Origin: Oerskovia merdavium
GTDB taxonomy: Bacteria; Actinomycetota; Actinomycetes; Actinomycetales; Cellulomonadaceae
Direction: 5' to 3'
Assembly (NCBI RefSeq): GCF_014836755.1
Contig: NZ_JACSQF010000018.1
Coordinates: 26,547 to 90,546, forward strand
Length of the DNA stretch: 64,000 bases
The notes beneath the pieces were generated by a model. It saw only the letters and a program-made list of their open reading frames with translations. It was not told the DNA's origin and ran no database searches. Below are positions 16,541-25,452 of this stretch, one piece after another (position 1 is the first letter of the stretch; each line of letters begins with the position of its first letter). The translations under genes were made by a program, and so were the position numbers.

Positions 16541-17141
16541 CGTGGCTCATGTCGTGACCCTCGTGACCCTCGTCGTAGTCCTCCTTGGCCCCCGCGAAGG
16601 TGCGGGCCGGGGCCGTGACGACGAGCGTCGAGCCGTCGCTCAGCTCGAGCGTGACCTCGTACTCGGCCCCGGGCTCGACGGGCGACGAGAGCTCCATGAG
16701 CATGAGGTGGTCGCCGCCGGGCTCGAGCGCGTGCTCGCCGCCCGCGGGGATCGTCAGCCCGCCCTCCTTCTCGCGCATGACCATGGCACCCGAGTCGTCG
16801 GTCGCCATCTCGTGGATCTGGACAGGAGACAGGTCGGAGGTCGCGCCGACGACCGTGACGTCCTGGTCGCCGTCGTTGTGCAGGACGGCGAAGGCCGCGG
16901 TCATGCCGGACTCGGCCGCCTTGATCCAAGGGTCGGTCGCGGTCAGGTGGTCGGCTGCCGTGCCCTCCGACGCGCTGCCGGACGCGGTGCTCGGGGTGGC
17001 CGCGCCCGACGAGGTGTCGGCCGAGGCCGAGCACCCCGCGACCGCGAGCAGCGCGAGCGTCGTGACGGCCGCGCCGAGCAGGGCCGTGCGCCGGGGGCGG
17101 ACCGAGGCGCGGGACGTGGGAGTGGTGGTGCGTGCAGACAT
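16533..17141 (-). CDS. PCuAC-type periplasmic copper chaperone lipoprotein
   Basis: A 202-residue protein with lipobox VAGC near residue 30 and a Ser/Thr/Ala-rich linker. The PCuAC (DUF461) domain spans about 65-180: DPWIKAAESGMTAAFAVL, the ligand motif VQIHEMATDDSGAMVMRE (H, M, M) and GGDHLMLMELS supply the H-x10-M-x21-H-x-M-type copper(I) site. A His/Asp-rich tail (GHEGHDMSHDG) may add metal binding. Such chaperones deliver copper to cytochrome oxidase. The ATG follows GAAGGAACC. Confidence 0.92.
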   Translation of the reverse strand: MSARTTTPTSRASVRPRRTALLGAAVTTLALLAVAGCSASADTSSGAATPSTASGSASEGTAADHLTATDPWIKAAESGMTAAFAVLHNDGDQDVTVVGATSDLSPVQIHEMATDDSGAMVMREKEGGLTIPAGGEHALEPGGDHLMLMELSSPVEPGAEYEVTLELSDGSTLVVTAPARTFAGAKEDYDEGHEGHDMSHDG

Positions 17142-17291
17142 GGTGGTTCCTTCGAGGAGGCCCGGCGTCGTGGCGCGCGAGGGCGTCCCGCGGCGCGGGG
17201 CGTGCGCGGTCCGGGGCAGGACGGGACGCACGACCAGCGGGGTCGCGGGAGCGCCCGGGCGACGAGTCGCCGGGAAGTGGGTGGGGGTCCG

Positions 17292-17996
17292 TCAGTCCTG
17301 CTGGCGGCGGCGCACGATGAGCACCGCGACGACCACGGCCGCCGCGGCGAGCACGCCGATCCCGACGAGCAGCGGCGCGATCGAGCGGCCGTCGTCGTCG
17401 GTCTCGTCGGTCTCCTCGGGCACTGCCGAGGTGGTCGCCTCGGTCGTCGTGTCCTCGGTGGCCGACGGCGACACGGCCGCGGGCTCCTCGCTCGCCGTGG
17501 TCGGGGCGGGCTCGGGAGCCGCCGCGACCGCGAACGAGAACGTGCCCTCGATGGGGTGACCGTCCGAGGAGACGACGCGCCACGCGACCGTGTACGTGTC
17601 ACCGGTCAGCTCGGCGGGCCACGGGAACGTCGCGGAGGTGCCCTCGATCGTGGGGCTGCCCTGCGCGACGACCGTCCCCGCGGTGTCGGTCACGACGACC
17701 TGGGGCTCGACCGCGAGCGGCTCGGTGCTGAACGTCATGGTCAGCGCCGCGGGGGCCGTGGCGAGCTGGGCGCCGTCGGCCGGGTCGGAGCTGATGATGC
17801 GGTCGTGCGCCTGGGCCGGGACGGCACCGGCGACGCCGAGCAGCAGCGTCGCCGCGAGCGTCGCGACGGCGGCAAGGACGGCGACCAGGAGCCGGGCCGG
17901 GCCGGCGAGAGGCGCGGGGCGCACGACGGCGGCCGCACGCGCACGGCGATCGGTGGGGGCGGTGGACGGGTGGGACCGGTTGGTCTGCAAAGACAT
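17292..17996 (-). CDS. CopC domain copper-resistance protein, membrane-anchored
   Basis: A 234-residue exported protein. The signal peptide ends at PAQA, leaving His as the first mature residue (HDRIISSDPADGA), the classic N-terminal copper ligand of CopC. The CopC/YcnJ-like beta-sandwich runs to about 145 (SSDGHPIEGTFSFAV). A Glu/Thr/Ala linker and a single C-terminal membrane helix (IAPLLVGIGVLAAAAVVVAV) with an RRRQQD tail tether it to the membrane. The ATG used here lacks a clear ribosome-binding site; a TTG 14 codons upstream is an alternative. Confidence 0.9.
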   Translation of the reverse strand: MSLQTNRSHPSTAPTDRRARAAAVVRPAPLAGPARLLVAVLAAVATLAATLLLGVAGAVPAQAHDRIISSDPADGAQLATAPAALTMTFSTEPLAVEPQVVVTDTAGTVVAQGSPTIEGTSATFPWPAELTGDTYTVAWRVVSSDGHPIEGTFSFAVAAAPEPAPTTASEEPAAVSPSATEDTTTEATTSAVPEETDETDDDGRSIAPLLVGIGVLAAAAVVVAVLIVRRRQQD

Positions 17997-18096
17997 GGGG
18001 AAGAAGCTCTCGATGAGGCGCGGCACGAGCTCGCGCAAGGGGTACCCAGGGGGCGGCCGGCCTCGTCGATCGTCCGCGCGCGAGCGCGGACAGGGG

Positions 18097-18768
18097 TCAG
18101 GAAGGAAGGGCGACGGGCCGGGCGAGCAGCGGCGGTCCGCGCGTCGTCGGGGTCCGCAGGTGGACCGTCGCGGCGCGGGACGGCGCAGCGACCGGGGTCG
18201 GGAGCCGGAGCGCGACGGGCAGCGGGGGCAGCAGGTCCGCGAGCGCCGTCCGCGGCGCGAGCCACGTCAGCAGCAGGCCGAGCGCTCGCTCGCCGTGCGC
18301 GACGACCAGCGCCACGACCAGGGTCGCGAGCACGTGCGCCAGGACCATCCACGCTCCCGCGGGGGTCTCGTGCGGGAGGTGCGCGACGCCGTCGGGCAGG
18401 AGGGGTGTGCCCGCGGCGCACGCCGACACCTGAGCCGCTGCCCCGTGCCCCGCGTGCCCGGCGTGCCCCGCGGCGGGACCTGCCACCGGGGCGCACGTGG
18501 CGCCCGCGCCGAAACCGAGGCCGTAGTGCAGCGCGACCTGGCCCGTGCCGAGGACCGCGACGAGCCGCGGGAACGTCAGGCGGAAGCGGGCCGCGAACGT
18601 CGCGCCGGCCATCGTGAACGCGGCCAGGGCCGCGAGGACCAGCGGGTCCGGGAGCGTGCCGCCGCCGACGCGGTGCGCGAGCGCCCCGAGGGCCAGCACC
18701 AGGGTCGCGACGAGACCGGCGCGCGCGACGCGCAACGGACCGGCGACCTGGGTGAGCACGGAGACCAC
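18097..18768 (-). CDS. integral membrane protein with His-rich loop, copper operon
   Basis: A 223-residue protein of unknown family. About five hydrophobic segments are visible. Between the third and fourth lies a loop with AAGHAGHAGHGAA and two cysteines, a plausible metal-binding patch. Its place directly upstream of copC and the PCuAC gene suggests a part in copper uptake or sensing at the membrane. The GTG start lies one base after the stop of the preceding gene, so the two are probably translated together. Confidence 0.7.
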   Translation of the reverse strand: MVSVLTQVAGPLRVARAGLVATLVLALGALAHRVGGGTLPDPLVLAALAAFTMAGATFAARFRLTFPRLVAVLGTGQVALHYGLGFGAGATCAPVAGPAAGHAGHAGHGAAAQVSACAAGTPLLPDGVAHLPHETPAGAWMVLAHVLATLVVALVVAHGERALGLLLTWLAPRTALADLLPPLPVALRLPTPVAAPSRAATVHLRTPTTRGPPLLARPVALPS

Positions 18769-18769
18769 C

Positions 18770-19384
18770 CTAGCGGGACATGACGCGGCGTCGGATCCGG
18801 CCTCCGGACCCCGGCGGACGGTCCCGCGAACGCGCTCGTACGACCGCCCCGGCCACGAGTCCCCAGAAGGCCGTCCAGCACACGCCGACGACGAGGACGG
18901 TGCGCGCCTCGTCGACGGCGTTCCCCCTCAGGGCCTGCTCGAGGTCCCCCACCTCCATCGCGACCGGCCGCTCGCCCGGCGCCACGACGACGTCGAAGGT
19001 CCCGTCGTACGAGCTCGCCGGTGGCGCGTCGTGCCAGCCGCGCCCGAGGCCCGTGGTGTCGACGTCGACGGACCGCAGCCGGGTGACGACCCCCGCCCCC
19101 TCGCCCGGGATCTCGACCACGGCCTCGGCGCGGTCGAGCATCGTCGTGCCCCTGCCGCCCGGTTCGACGCGTATGCGCGCGTCGTGCGCCGTCGCGGAGG
19201 ACCCGGTGGCCGAGAGCTCACGGGCCAGCCCCAGGTCACGCACGGTCGAGCTCAGCTCCACTCCCCCGACCACGCCGACGAGCACCCCGATCCCCAGTGC
19301 CGTCCGCAGCCAGGTGTCCAGCCAGCGGGCGCGGCGTCGTCGACGCCGCTCGGCGGGTGACGCACGGTGCGCGGCGCGGCTCAT
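18770..19384 (-). CDS. membrane protein, unknown function, first gene of copper operon
   Basis: A 204-residue protein with two predicted membrane segments: one near residues 27-47 (ALGIGVLVGVVGGVEL) and one near 170-190 (VLVVGVCWTAFWGLVAGAVV). A roughly 120-residue extracytoplasmic part lies between them, with no recognisable motif. The ATG follows AGGGGG. It reads into the His-rich membrane protein gene with a one-base gap. Confidence 0.65.
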   Translation of the reverse strand: MSRAAHRASPAERRRRRRARWLDTWLRTALGIGVLVGVVGGVELSSTVRDLGLARELSATGSSATAHDARIRVEPGGRGTTMLDRAEAVVEIPGEGAGVVTRLRSVDVDTTGLGRGWHDAPPASSYDGTFDVVVAPGERPVAMEVGDLEQALRGNAVDEARTVLVVGVCWTAFWGLVAGAVVRARSRDRPPGSGGRIRRRVMSR

Positions 19385-19432
19385 GTGGCCCCCTGATGAT
19401 CGTCGTGCCCGGTCGGGGAGAGGATAGAGCGC

Positions 19433-20671
19433 ATGACCACACGCAACAGCATCGCCATCACGAACGGCTACGTCGTCCCCGTCGCCTCCGCACCCCTGGA
19501 GAACGCGACCGTCCTCGTCGAGGACGGCGTCATCACGGCCGTGGGCCAGGACGTCGTCGTGCCCGACGGCGTCCGCACGATCGACGCCGGGGGACGCTGG
19601 GTCCTGCCCGGCTTCGTCGAGTCGCACGGCCACATGGGCGTCATGGAGGAGGCCGAGGGCTGGGCCGGCAACGACACCAACGAGATGACCGACCCCAACG
19701 GCGCCGCGCTGCGCGCCCTGGACGCCATCAACATCGAGGACGAGGGCTTCCGTGACGCGCTCGTGGGCGGCGTGACGTCGGCCGTCATCAAGCCCGGCTC
19801 GGGCAACCCGATCGGCGGCCAGACCGTCGCGATCAAGACCTGGGGCGGGCGGACCGTCGACGAGCAGATCATCCGCGAGGCCGTGTCGGTGAAGTCGGCG
19901 CTGGGCGAGAATCCCAAGCGCGTCTACGGCGACCAGAAGAAGCTCCCCTCGACGCGTCTCGGCGTGGCGAACGTCATCCGCAAGGCGTTCGTCGACGCCC
20001 AGAACTACGTCGCCAAGCGCGACGCGGCGCAGGCCAAGGGCGAGCCGTTCGAGCGCGACCTCGCCAAGGAGACGCTGGGCCGCGTGCTCGCGGGCGAGCT
20101 CTACTGGGACCAGCACACGCACCGTGCCGACGACATCGCGACCGCGCTGCGCCTCGCGGACGAGTTCGGCTACAAGCTCGTCATCAACCACGGGACCGAC
20201 GGCGCCGCGGTCGCCGACGTCCTCGCCGAGCACGACGTCCCGGTCATCTTCGGCCCGCTGTTCACGTCGCGCTCCAAGATCGAGCTGCGCAACCGCAACA
20301 TCGCGAGCCTCGGGGCGCTCGCCCGCGCCGGCGTGCGCGTCGCGATCACGACCGACCACCCCGTGGTGCCCATCAACTTCCTGGTGCACCAGGCGTCGCT
20401 CGCCGTGAAGGAGGGGCTCGACCCCGAGGTCGCGATCCAGGCGCTCACGACCAACCCTGCCGCGTTCCTGGGGCTCGACGACCGCATCGGCTCGCTGCGC
20501 CCCGGGCTCGACGGCGACGTCGTGATCTGGTCCGGCGACCCGCTCGACGTGACGTCGCGCGCCGAGAACGTGTTCGTGACCGGCACCGAGGTCTACACGT
20601 GGGACCGTGCGGCGGCCGGTGGGCGCGGAGCGGGCCGGGTCGTGGAGCGCGGGGAGCGCTTCGCGGACTGA
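19433..20671 (+). CDS. amidohydrolase family metal-dependent hydrolase
   Basis: A 412-residue protein of the amidohydrolase superfamily (imidazolonepropionase-like branch). The N-terminal beta-sandwich leads into the metal motif HxH in VESHGHMGVMEE (about residues 62-73). Further ligands are plausible at YWDQHTHRADD, VINHGTDG and ITTDHPVVP. The C-terminal PGLDGDVVIWSGDPLD is the usual family ending. The substrate cannot be told from sequence; related proteins act on cyclic amides or dipeptides. The ATG follows GGGGAGAGG. It is transcribed alone and ends at a palindromic terminator. Confidence 0.88.
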   Translation: MTTRNSIAITNGYVVPVASAPLENATVLVEDGVITAVGQDVVVPDGVRTIDAGGRWVLPGFVESHGHMGVMEEAEGWAGNDTNEMTDPNGAALRALDAINIEDEGFRDALVGGVTSAVIKPGSGNPIGGQTVAIKTWGGRTVDEQIIREAVSVKSALGENPKRVYGDQKKLPSTRLGVANVIRKAFVDAQNYVAKRDAAQAKGEPFERDLAKETLGRVLAGELYWDQHTHRADDIATALRLADEFGYKLVINHGTDGAAVADVLAEHDVPVIFGPLFTSRSKIELRNRNIASLGALARAGVRVAITTDHPVVPINFLVHQASLAVKEGLDPEVAIQALTTNPAAFLGLDDRIGSLRPGLDGDVVIWSGDPLDVTSRAENVFVTGTEVYTWDRAAAGGRGAGRVVERGERFAD

Positions 20672-20731
20672 CCCGTGGGGTGGGCCGGCCGCTCCCGGCC
20701 CGTCCGTCGGTGACGAGGTAGGACGTGCTGC

Positions 20732-20781
20732 GCGAGGTAGAACGCGCTGAGCACTACATCGCGCAGCGCGTTCTACCTCGC
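20732..20781. repeat. palindromic element A (GAGGTAGAACG family), bidirectional terminator
   Basis: 18-bp perfect inverted repeat starting GCGAGGTAGAACGCGCTG with a 14-nt spacer, between convergent amidohydrolase and gadB genes. A degenerate extra copy (GACGAGGTAGGACGTGCTG) sits just to its left. The same core recurs at 27752-27818. Confidence 0.85.
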
Positions 20782-20818
20782 GTCCCGCGGGGGCCGCCCC
20801 TCGCCGGTCGCGCGCACC

Positions 20819-22219
20819 TCAGTGGTGGAACCCCTTGCTCACGGCCTCGACCGGCATGGGCGACTCGAGGGCGTCGAGGAACGCGATCTCGGTGCGGATG
20901 TCACCGAGCAGGCTGCCCGCCAGGTCGCGGCTCAGTCCGTTGCGCACCACGATGCGCTGGACCGTCAGGTCCTCGAGGTCCACGGGCATGGGGTAGGACG
21001 GCAGGAGCCACCCCTTCGTCCGCAGCCGCTCGGACAGGTGGTAGAGCGTCCACTTGTCGGTGTAGCCCTTCTTGAGGCTCCACGCGAAGACCGGGATGTC
21101 GCTCCCGTCGTTCCACAGGTCGAACTGCGGCATCTTCGCGATCTCGCCCGACAGGTAGAGCGCGACGTCCTGCGACGCCTTCTGCACCTTGTAGTAGCCG
21201 TCGTAGCCGAGCCGCAGGAACAGGTAGTACTGGAGCAGCACCTGCGAGCCCGGCCGGGAGAAGTTGAGCGCGAACGTCGGCATGTCCCCGCCCAGGTAGC
21301 TCACCGAGAAGACGAGGTCCTCGGGCAGCGCGGCCTTGTCCCGCCAGACGACCCACCCGAGCCCGGGGTACACGAGCCCGTACTTGTGCGCCGAGGTGTT
21401 GATCGACGCCACGCGGTCGACCCGGAAGTCCCACACGAGGTCCGGCTGGAGGAACGGCGCGATCATGGCCCCCGAGGCGCCGTCGACGTGGATCGGGACG
21501 TCCAGTCCCGTCGCGGCCTGGATCTCGTCGAGGGCGGCCGAGATCTTCTCGACCGGCTCGTAGGCGCCGGTGTAGGTGACCCCGAGGATCGCGACGACGC
21601 CGATCGTGTTCTCGTCCACGTACTTCTCGAGCTCGAACCCGTCGAGCACCTTGTGCTCGAGCGAGATGGGGACGTAGCGGGCCTCGACGTCCCAGTAGTT
21701 GCAGAACTTCTCCCAGCAGACCTGGACCGCGCTCGACAGCACGAGGTTGGGCTTCTCGGTCGACTTCCCCGCGGCGCGGCGCGCGTGCTGCCAGCGCCGC
21801 TTGAGCGCGAGCCCGCCCAGCATGGCGGCCTCGGAGGACCCGATGGTCGAGGTCCCGATCGTGCTCGCCGGGTCCGGCGCGTTCCACAGGTCGCCGAGGA
21901 TCTTCCAGCACCGGGTCTCGATCGCGGCCGTGGCCGGGTACTCGTCCTTGTCGATCATGTTCTTGTCGGCGGTCTCGGCGTTGAGCCTCTGCGCGTAGGG
22001 ATCCATCCACGTGCCGACGAACGTCGCGAGGTTGAGGCGGGCGTTGCCGTCGAGCATCGCCTCGTCGTGGACGATCTGGTAGGCCGTCTCGGGGAACGAC
22101 TCCCCCGGCGGCAGGACGTTGCGGGGGAGCTCGGTCGCCTCCCCCGGCCGGGAGAACAACGGGTTCATGGCGACGACGTCGCGCTCCTCGGACTCTGCAC
22201 CACGGTTCGATCCGGACAT
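20819..22219 (-). CDS. gadB: glutamate decarboxylase
   Basis: A 466-residue PLP enzyme converting glutamate to GABA and CO2 while consuming a proton; with an antiporter it supports acid resistance. The family opening MNPLFSRPGEATELPRN, PLP lysine K279 in NTSAHKYGLVYPG, and HVDGASGAMIAPFLQPDL are all present, and the length matches bacterial GadB. The C-terminus ends GFHH, resembling the pH-responsive tail of E. coli GadB. Start at the ATG after AAGGGGA. No GABA antiporter gene is adjacent; the divergent TetR-type gene may or may not control it. Confidence 0.95.
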   Translation of the reverse strand: MSGSNRGAESEERDVVAMNPLFSRPGEATELPRNVLPPGESFPETAYQIVHDEAMLDGNARLNLATFVGTWMDPYAQRLNAETADKNMIDKDEYPATAAIETRCWKILGDLWNAPDPASTIGTSTIGSSEAAMLGGLALKRRWQHARRAAGKSTEKPNLVLSSAVQVCWEKFCNYWDVEARYVPISLEHKVLDGFELEKYVDENTIGVVAILGVTYTGAYEPVEKISAALDEIQAATGLDVPIHVDGASGAMIAPFLQPDLVWDFRVDRVASINTSAHKYGLVYPGLGWVVWRDKAALPEDLVFSVSYLGGDMPTFALNFSRPGSQVLLQYYLFLRLGYDGYYKVQKASQDVALYLSGEIAKMPQFDLWNDGSDIPVFAWSLKKGYTDKWTLYHLSERLRTKGWLLPSYPMPVDLEDLTVQRIVVRNGLSRDLAGSLLGDIRTEIAFLDALESPMPVEAVSKGFHH

Positions 22220-22464
22220 GTTCGTCCCCTTGGCAGGAGGGAGGGCGGGTCGGTCGATCCGCCCGACCATCCCACGGTAGGCCCGGACGGCTGCCCGGCG
22301 AGCCGTCCCGGCCATGCGAGGCAGGGCCGACAGGCCCGACTTTCCGCCCTTTCCCCCTCCTCGGAGCACCTAAACGACAGGCGTTGCCAAAATGGTTGCC
22401 CCGGCGTACTGTCGAAGTGTCAGCACGTTCCGCGGGCCCGTCCCGCACCCACAGAGGAGGCGAC

Positions 22465-23148
22465 ATGGACCCCCGCACCGAACGCACGACCGCAGCACTG
22501 CGGACCGCGGTCCTCGAGCTCGCCACCGAGCACGACATCGACGACGTCACCGTCTCCCAGGTCGCGACGCGCGCCGGGATCAACCGCGCGACCTTCTACG
22601 ACCACGCGAGCAGCCCGGCCGAGCTCCTCACGGGCATCCTGCGCACCGAGCTCGACACGATCCGTGACGAGTTCTTCGCGGCGGTCGGCGTCACGCCCGA
22701 CGGCGGAGCCCCCCAGGAGGGCGGGTCCGGCCCGGGCACGCCCCCGGCGGGCGAGGACACGACCACGGCCACCGCCGCGCCCCCGGACCCCCGACGGGTC
22801 GTCGACTCCATCACCCGGTCCGTCGCCGGGCACGTCGACGCGCACGCCGACATCTACGAGCGGGCTCGCGACGGGGGGCTCAGCGCCCCCCTGTTCCGGC
22901 TGCTCGCCGAGCACTTCACCGAGACGCTGCGCGCCTTCCTCGTCGGCCACCCGCACCTCATGCCGGTCTCCCACGACGCCGCACGCGCGGACGTCGAGCA
23001 GGCCGCCCACGCCTACGCGTGCTACGTCGGCCTCGGCTCGGTCGGGGCCCTCGAGGCGTGGCTCGCCACCCCCGTGCCGCGCGACCCGGAGTTCTTCCCC
23101 CGGATCGCACGCACCTCGCTCGCCACCTGGTGGACCGCGCCGAACTGA
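22465..23148 (+). CDS. TetR family transcriptional regulator
   Basis: A 227-residue repressor. The N-terminal helix-turn-helix reads VTVSQVATRAGINRATFYDH at about residues 29-48; the rest is a helical ligand-binding domain with a Pro/Gly/Thr-rich insertion near 80-110. The ATG follows GAGGAGG. It is divergent from gadB and 109 bases upstream of a short-chain dehydrogenase, its most likely target. A GTTGCC-AAAATG-GTTGCC direct repeat at 22383-22400 is a possible operator. Confidence 0.88.
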   Translation: MDPRTERTTAALRTAVLELATEHDIDDVTVSQVATRAGINRATFYDHASSPAELLTGILRTELDTIRDEFFAAVGVTPDGGAPQEGGSGPGTPPAGEDTTTATAAPPDPRRVVDSITRSVAGHVDAHADIYERARDGGLSAPLFRLLAEHFTETLRAFLVGHPHLMPVSHDAARADVEQAAHAYACYVGLGSVGALEAWLATPVPRDPEFFPRIARTSLATWWTAPN

Positions 23149-23257
23149 CCCGGCGCCCCACCGCACAGGCGGGCTTCACCGCACACCGCACGCTCCGCCG
23201 TCGGGCACCCCACGAGGGCTCCCCCGACCCCGGGCACACCCGAAAGGAGGCCCCACC

Positions 23258-23992
23258 ATGGGCCGCGTGTTCAACAAGGTCGCCATCGTCACCGGAGGAA
23301 CCGGAGGCATGGGCGTCACCCACGCCAAGGCGCTCGTCGCCGAGGGCGGCAAGGTCGTCATCGCCGACCTCGACGACACCAAGGGCGAGGCGCTCGCCGC
23401 CGAGCTCGGCGAGAACGCCGCGTACATCCACCTCGACGTGACCAAGGAGGAGGACTGGGACGCGGCCGTCGCGTTCACGCTCGAGAAGTTCGGCCGCATC
23501 GACGTGCTCGTCAACAACGCCGGCATCGCGAACGCCGCCCCCATCACCGAGTTCACGCCCGACATGTGGCGCAAGATCATCGACATCAACCTCACGGGCA
23601 CGTTCCTCGGCATCCACGCCGTCGCCCCGATCATGGCCAAGGCCGGGCGCGGGTCGATCATCAACATCTCCTCGGTCGAGGGCATGCGCGGCAGCGCGGG
23701 CCTGCACGGCTACGTCGCGTCGAAGTTCGGCGTCCGCGGGCTCACCAAGTCCGTGGCCCTGGACCTCGGCCCCTCGGGCGTGCGCGTCAACTCGGTCCAC
23801 CCGGGCTTCATCAAGACGCCCATGACCGAGAAGATCAGCCACGACTTCCTGCCCATCCCCCTGGGACGGCCCGCCGAGCCCGAGGAGGTCTCGCAGCTCG
23901 TCCTGTTCCTCGCGAGCGACGAGTCGAGCTACTCGACGGGCTCCGAGTTCGTGATCGACGGCGGCCTCATCGCGGGGGTCCCGCACAAGTAG
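23258..23992 (+). CDS. short-chain dehydrogenase/reductase, hydroxysteroid dehydrogenase-like
   Basis: A 244-residue classical SDR. It has the cofactor motif TGGTGGMG (about residues 12-19), an acidic residue in VVIADLDD favouring NAD(H), NNAG at about 88-91, the catalytic Ser in INISS, YxxxK in YVASK, and the SVHPGFIKTPMT loop. The closing TGSEFVIDGGLIAG is standard. It resembles 3-alpha/20-beta-hydroxysteroid dehydrogenases, but the substrate is not proven. AAAGGAGG ribosome-binding site. Probably controlled by the TetR-type gene just upstream. Confidence 0.92.
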   Translation: MGRVFNKVAIVTGGTGGMGVTHAKALVAEGGKVVIADLDDTKGEALAAELGENAAYIHLDVTKEEDWDAAVAFTLEKFGRIDVLVNNAGIANAAPITEFTPDMWRKIIDINLTGTFLGIHAVAPIMAKAGRGSIINISSVEGMRGSAGLHGYVASKFGVRGLTKSVALDLGPSGVRVNSVHPGFIKTPMTEKISHDFLPIPLGRPAEPEEVSQLVLFLASDESSYSTGSEFVIDGGLIAGVPHK

Positions 23993-24021
23993 GCCGTCGC
24001 ACCGGCCTCTCGGGCGGACCG

Positions 24022-24051
24022 GGGCGGGCGTGGCGGACACCCCGCCCGCCC
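24022..24051. terminator. terminator between convergent genes
   Basis: 8-bp stem GGGCGGGC/GCCCGCCC with a 14-nt loop, between the dehydrogenase and the DksA-like gene. Confidence 0.6.
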
Positions 24052-24055
24052 GGGT

Positions 24056-24445
24056 CTACCTCGTGCCGCGCCCGGACCTGCCGTCCGCCGACGCGCACGC
24101 GATGCACAGCCGCGCAGTCGGTCGCGCCTCCAGTCGGGCCTCGCCGACGGGCCCGCCGCACGACTCGCACGTCCCGTAGGTGCCGGCATCCAGCCGGGCC
24201 AGGGCCGCGTCGACCTCGGCCGTCTGCTGCTCGGCGAGCCGTTGCAACGCACCGACCTGGGCTCGTTCGAACGCGATGGTCGCGCCGTCCGGGTCGTGCT
24301 CGTCGTCGGCGTTGGAGTCCTTGGACGCCTCGACGATCCCGGCCACCTCCCCGCGCAGCGCCTCGGTGCGGGCCGCGGCCTCGTCGCGCAGAGCGAGCAG
24401 ACGCTCCCGCACGACGGCGTCACGCGCCCCGGGTGCGCCCCTCAC
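24056..24445 (-). CDS. DksA/TraR-type C4 zinc finger protein
   Basis: A 129-residue protein with an N-terminal coiled coil (about 10-75) and a C-terminal DksA/TraR finger: GTYGTCESCGGPVGEARLEA, then LCIACA. The four cysteines of the finger are intact. Family members bind the RNA polymerase secondary channel, although actinobacterial versions are less well characterised. The GTG start overlaps the upstream DUF3626 stop codon (GTGA), so the pair is co-translated. Confidence 0.88.
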   Translation of the reverse strand: MRGAPGARDAVVRERLLALRDEAAARTEALRGEVAGIVEASKDSNADDEHDPDGATIAFERAQVGALQRLAEQQTAEVDAALARLDAGTYGTCESCGGPVGEARLEARPTARLCIACASADGRSGRGTR

Positions 24446-25320
24446 CGTGGCCCCGGGGTGTCCGTCGCGGCGGCACCCGAGGCGCCCCCGTCCCCGTCGG
24501 GAGCCGTGCGCCCGAACCGGGCCACGGAGTGCCAGACCCGCTTCAGGATCTGCGGGTCGACGTCCGGCCGCCCCCTCCAGCGCCCGAGCACCGCGGGCGT
24601 GATCACCCCGTCCTCCGCGACCCGGGCCGCGAGCCCGACGACGTCGCTCCCCCGGTAGTCGGCGTGGCGGGCGATCGTCCCGACGTCGACCACGTACCCC
24701 GGGTGCCACTCCACGGCCAGGTCGACGCCGTGCAGCACCCCGCCGAGCACGTCGCGGTGCGACGGGTCGAGCACGAGCGCCTCGACGTCCCCCGGGACGG
24801 CGACCCCTCCGTGCACGTGCGACTCGACGTACCGGTCCAGCGGGTCGCCCGGGGCGCTCGCCCGGAGCAGCTCGACGAGCCCCATCCGCCGCGCGACCCC
24901 GAAAGCCTCCGGCCCCTGGGCGCTGTCCGGGAAGGCGAACGTCGCACGGTCCACCGTCGCGCGGCGCAGACGGAACCACGCGGACCCGAACCGAGGCGAC
25001 GGCCCGTAGGGGTCACGGTCGAGGACGAGCGCCCCGTAGACCGGTCGAGACCCTGCGGGGGCGTCGTCGTAGGTCCCGCCGAACATCCGCTGCTCCCAGC
25101 GCCACCGATCACCGCGGCCCTCGGCCGTGAGGCCCCCGTTGCTCGTGCCCGTCACGAACTGCGACAGGTACGAGCCGTCGCGCAGGATGCGTTCGAGGGT
25201 CGGCTCGCCCCGCAGGTCGGTGTCGGGGTGGAAGTGCAGCGCGATGCGAGCGTCGTCACGGAGAGGAGGCCCGTCGAGCGCGCGCGCGAGCACGTGCTCG
25301 AGGGCGGCGCCGGGGTCCAT
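24442..25320 (-). CDS. DUF3626 family protein
   Basis: A 292-residue cytosolic protein resembling the DUF3626 family. Hallmarks include RIALHFHPD near residue 25, GSYLSQFVTGTSNGGLTAEG, RMFGGTYDD, VYGALVLD and GSAWFRLR. The function is unknown; the conserved His/Asp/Glu positions look catalytic rather than structural. The ATG is directly preceded by GAGGG, too close for a normal Shine-Dalgarno, so the transcript may be leaderless. It is translationally coupled to the DksA-like gene. Confidence 0.8.
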   Translation of the reverse strand: MDPGAALEHVLARALDGPPLRDDARIALHFHPDTDLRGEPTLERILRDGSYLSQFVTGTSNGGLTAEGRGDRWRWEQRMFGGTYDDAPAGSRPVYGALVLDRDPYGPSPRFGSAWFRLRRATVDRATFAFPDSAQGPEAFGVARRMGLVELLRASAPGDPLDRYVESHVHGGVAVPGDVEALVLDPSHRDVLGGVLHGVDLAVEWHPGYVVDVGTIARHADYRGSDVVGLAARVAEDGVITPAVLGRWRGRPDVDPQILKRVWHSVARFGRTAPDGDGGASGAAATDTPGPR

Positions 25321-25452
25321 CCCTCGATTGCACCACGGGGCGGCCGGGCACGGGCCGGGCACGGGCCGCGCTCGGGCCGCGCTCGGGCCGGCTCCGCGAG
25401 CCCGGGCGTCTCCCCTCGGCCCCGTGTGGGTTCCCCGTGCAAGGATCGGAGC

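Noticed and set aside
22384-22464. Upstream extension of the TetR-type regulator
   Set aside because: It has no ribosome-binding site and crosses the candidate operator; the ATG at 22465 has a strong GAGGAGG.
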